Shown in pieces: positions 62,280 to 64,000 of a DNA stretch of 64,000 nt. The translations under genes were made by a program, and so were the position numbers. Source of the DNA: Craspedostauros australis (taxonomy: Eukaryota; Bacillariophyta; Bacillariophyceae; Mastogloiales; Achnanthaceae); assembly GCA_026770025.1 (NCBI GenBank), contig JAMXDE010000006.1, positions 930,001-994,000 of the forward strand. The letters run 5' to 3'. Below the pieces are notes generated by a model. That model did not search any database. It worked only from the letters and a program-made list of their open reading frames with translations, and had not been told where the DNA came from. The number at the start of each line of letters is the position of its first letter. Position 1 is the first letter of the stretch.

Positions 62280-63312
62280 CGTTGCAATTCAGATCGTGTG
62301 ATATTGGTGTTTTCTTTGTTCGATTTGTGAGATTGTGTGAGGAATGCGTGGAGTTGATGCGTGATCTGATCATGCTCGTGGGGAGTATGTGGCCTGGGGT
62401 GAACGAAGAAGGCAACTTTCGTTGGTGGCGGATGTGTCAAGCAAGTCCGATTGATGGCCAATCGATGGATGGTTGCTTCCGCGCATGATCGACCATTATT
62501 CCGTTCTGTCGCCGCAATCAACGGCAGTGATCCAAACCGCCAAAACTACAATGAGTTTTCTGCGCCTAATGTCGGTACTCCGCTTCACTCGTACTCGACG
62601 AGTGGATCTGTTGTTGGGGGTGATACAAGTGCACGACAACAGCGCCGGCAACAGAGAAAAAGCAATGGCTCCACCTGATGATCCGTGGACAAATTGGCAC
62701 AACAAACTTCCCATCGTTGGACCTCGCCCTTGCGTGGAAGGTTGTATTATAGGTCTGAAGTGAGATGTATGGTTCTACGAGTGTTTATGAGCGCACATGT
62801 TTGAGTGTACGTTTAGCGGGAACGATGAACGAGTAGAACAAATGACGTTTGGGTGACGTGTTGTGAAATGTGAGCATCCGCGGCACTCAACTCACAGTCC
62901 GCGAAAGCATGGGCCCTCTGTGCGCATTGGGTACTATATGTAGGGTACCATTTGTTGTTTCTGTTTTGGGGAACATAGTTTCAGAATAAGGGACACGCTT
63001 GCTTGTCATGACTATGGTGCCTAGAAAATGGAACGCTCATCTCGGTCGTGCTTGGTTTCCAGGATGTGCATCAATGACGACTTGACGAGGCTCGGAAGAG
63101 ACCGGACTCGTCGCACGATGGTAGGAGCATTGTGCTGAGTAGCGTGTGGTATTATAGGACTTTGTATTATTTGTGTATTGTAGTATAACATATTTCAGCA
63201 TAACCCTCTTTCCCCTGCCAGTGCAGTGAATTCGTCTGCAGCGCTGTTCTTTATCCACCCCATGCCTCTTGGCATCGATCAATCGATCTATGATGCTCTC
63301 TGTGGAAGATCT
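62280..63312. other. Right flank of the P450 array, no gene seen
   Basis: About 62280-62545 is the P450-6 promoter, matching those of P450-4 and -5; similarity then fades. A segment at 63066-63125 resembles spacer blocks near 43051 and 47837, so array-derived sequence reaches to about 63.1 kb. No supported coding frame. Confidence 0.6.
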
Positions 63313-64000
63313 CTATTTCTTCTTGCCCGGCATGCTCTTTTTCTTCTTCATGGCTTTCTTCATCGCCCATATCAAATCCTCGCGTGCTTGTTCGTCTTCG
63401 ACCTCACCGTCCAGCTTTTCCTTGCCATTGTCATCCTTCGTGATGATCAAGCCTTGATCCATGACCGTGCTGCGCAGGATCTTGCCGATGCGGCCGGTCT
63501 TGAGATCGAAGTAGATGATTTCTTCCGGCTTGCCATTTCCGCCACCACCGCCGCCGCCGCTGTTGCTGTTGTTGTCGTCTTGCGGATTGTTTTTGGATTT
63601 GGATTTCGGTTTGGAGTTGGCGGCATCGGGTGATGCGTCGCCCTTTTTGTTGTTGGGGCCCTTGGACGGTCCTCCGCCGAGCAATGGATTGACGTAGCCG
63701 TTGTCGATGATGGCGCGCGTCTTGACGTTCTTTTTCTTTTTTGGCTTTTCTGGTTCCTCCTTGGGTGAATCCGGCTTGGCCTGCTTGGGAGATTGCTGCT
63801 TCGGCGATTCTTCGTCGGATGGTGGCTGCGATGGTGCTTCTTCCGATGCCAGATCCTTAGGATCGTTGCTGTCGGTGCTCTTGGTTCGCTTCTTGGGCTT
63901 GTAGACGATGTTTTTCGTTTTCGGTTTCGGATTGGCCTTGACCTTTGGTTTCGGATCCTGATCCGGGCTTGTCTTGGGACTGCTGTCCTTCGTTTTTGGT
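63313..64000 (-). CDS. Lys/Pro-rich protein of unknown function, 5' end beyond window
   Basis: Open frame from the window edge to a stop at 63313; 228 residues visible, N-terminus missing. The first 130 residues are Lys/Pro/Ser/Glu-rich with PKPK and SPKQ repeats and are probably disordered. NVKTRAIIDNGYVNPLLGGG follows, then a Gly-rich run. A more ordered-looking C-terminal part (EEIIYFDLKTGRIGKIL, VMDQGLIITKDDNG, EDEQAREDLIWAMKKAMKKKK) follows. I do not recognise the family. The basic tail would suit a nucleic-acid-associated protein, but that is speculation. Confidence 0.7.
   Translation of the reverse strand, partial: PKTKDSSPKTSPDQDPKPKVKANPKPKTKNIVYKPKKRTKSTDSNDPKDLASEEAPSQPPSDEESPKQQSPKQAKPDSPKEEPEKPKKKKNVKTRAIIDNGYVNPLLGGGPSKGPNNKKGDASPDAANSKPKSKSKNNPQDDNNSNSGGGGGGGNGKPEEIIYFDLKTGRIGKILRSTVMDQGLIITKDDNGKEKLDGEVEDEQAREDLIWAMKKAMKKKKSMPGKKK

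Larger units (their letters stand above)
58190..62545 (-). repeat. Tandem duplication of a 2,243-bp P450 unit
   Basis: Two head-to-tail units, about 58190-60432 and 60433-62545 (the second is shortened or diverged at its right end). Gene starts, stops and remnants are offset by exactly 2,243 bp. Each unit has a P450 remnant, a P450 gene and the shared promoter. Confidence 0.85.

Noticed and set aside
1-64000. CRISPR arrays, tRNA or rRNA genes
   Set aside because: No spaced identical palindromic repeats. Scanning by eye for the TTCGA/TTCAA T-arm context with a matching acceptor stem gave nothing convincing; a tRNAscan run would settle it.

Overview
This is nuclear DNA of a eukaryote, most probably a diatom (at least a stramenopile with a red-algal secondary plastid). 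The evidence is: GT-AG introns inside coding regions; a plastid glycerol-3-phosphate acyltransferase whose N-terminus is a signal peptide ending in an ASAFVP-type motif, the classic diatom bipartite plastid-targeting signal; secreted proteins built from Lys/Ser/Gly-rich and Pro/Thr/Ser-rich repeats; and a Ty1/copia element. No prokaryotic operon, CRISPR array or rRNA gene was seen, and no tRNA was recognised by eye.

Layout. 1-5.8 kb: an amino-acid/auxin-permease family transporter (one intron) convergent with a J-domain multi-pass membrane protein. 5.8-9.8 kb: gene-poor, with a dispersed repeat (copy A). 9.8-16.4 kb: a GDT1/TMEM165 cation transporter, a GT23-like glycosyltransferase with a duplicated, degenerate second domain, and an HMG-box protein with an intron inside the box. 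16.4-21 kb: gene-poor. 21-35 kb: three genes for secreted repeat proteins, two of them paralogues sharing a roughly 150-residue Cys-containing domain and an intron at the same place, the third with two copies of a Cys-repeat module; a lysine-methyltransferase-like gene lies between them. 35-40.6 kb: NADH-cytochrome b5 reductase (one intron), plastid GPAT and a YeeE/YedE-type sulfur-compound transporter.

40.9-62.3 kb is a tandem array of six cytochrome P450 genes, all on the minus strand. Five are intact. The fourth is a mosaic pseudogene: its promoter and N-terminus are of the P450-5/6 type, its body is of the P450-3 type, it has a nonsense codon and a 1-bp deletion before the heme loop, and a 791-bp element (copy B of the dispersed repeat) sits in its last codons between 11-bp direct repeats. 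A 7.28-kb copia retrotransposon (790-bp LTRs with one mismatch, 6-bp target duplication) is inserted in the spacer between P450-4 and P450-5; the homologous spacer between P450-5 and P450-6 is an unoccupied counterpart. The retrotransposon carries an Asn in place of the first catalytic Asp of the RT YxDD box and a dinucleotide-slippage frameshift before RNase H. Each of the last two spacers also holds a decayed P450 fragment. The window ends inside a Lys/Pro-rich protein of unknown function.

Functionally, the housekeeping genes cover membrane transport, plastid lipid synthesis, ER redox and protein glycosylation. The secreted repeat proteins could belong to the cell wall or extracellular matrix (inference). 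The P450 array is a rapidly evolving oxidase family whose substrate cannot be read from sequence.
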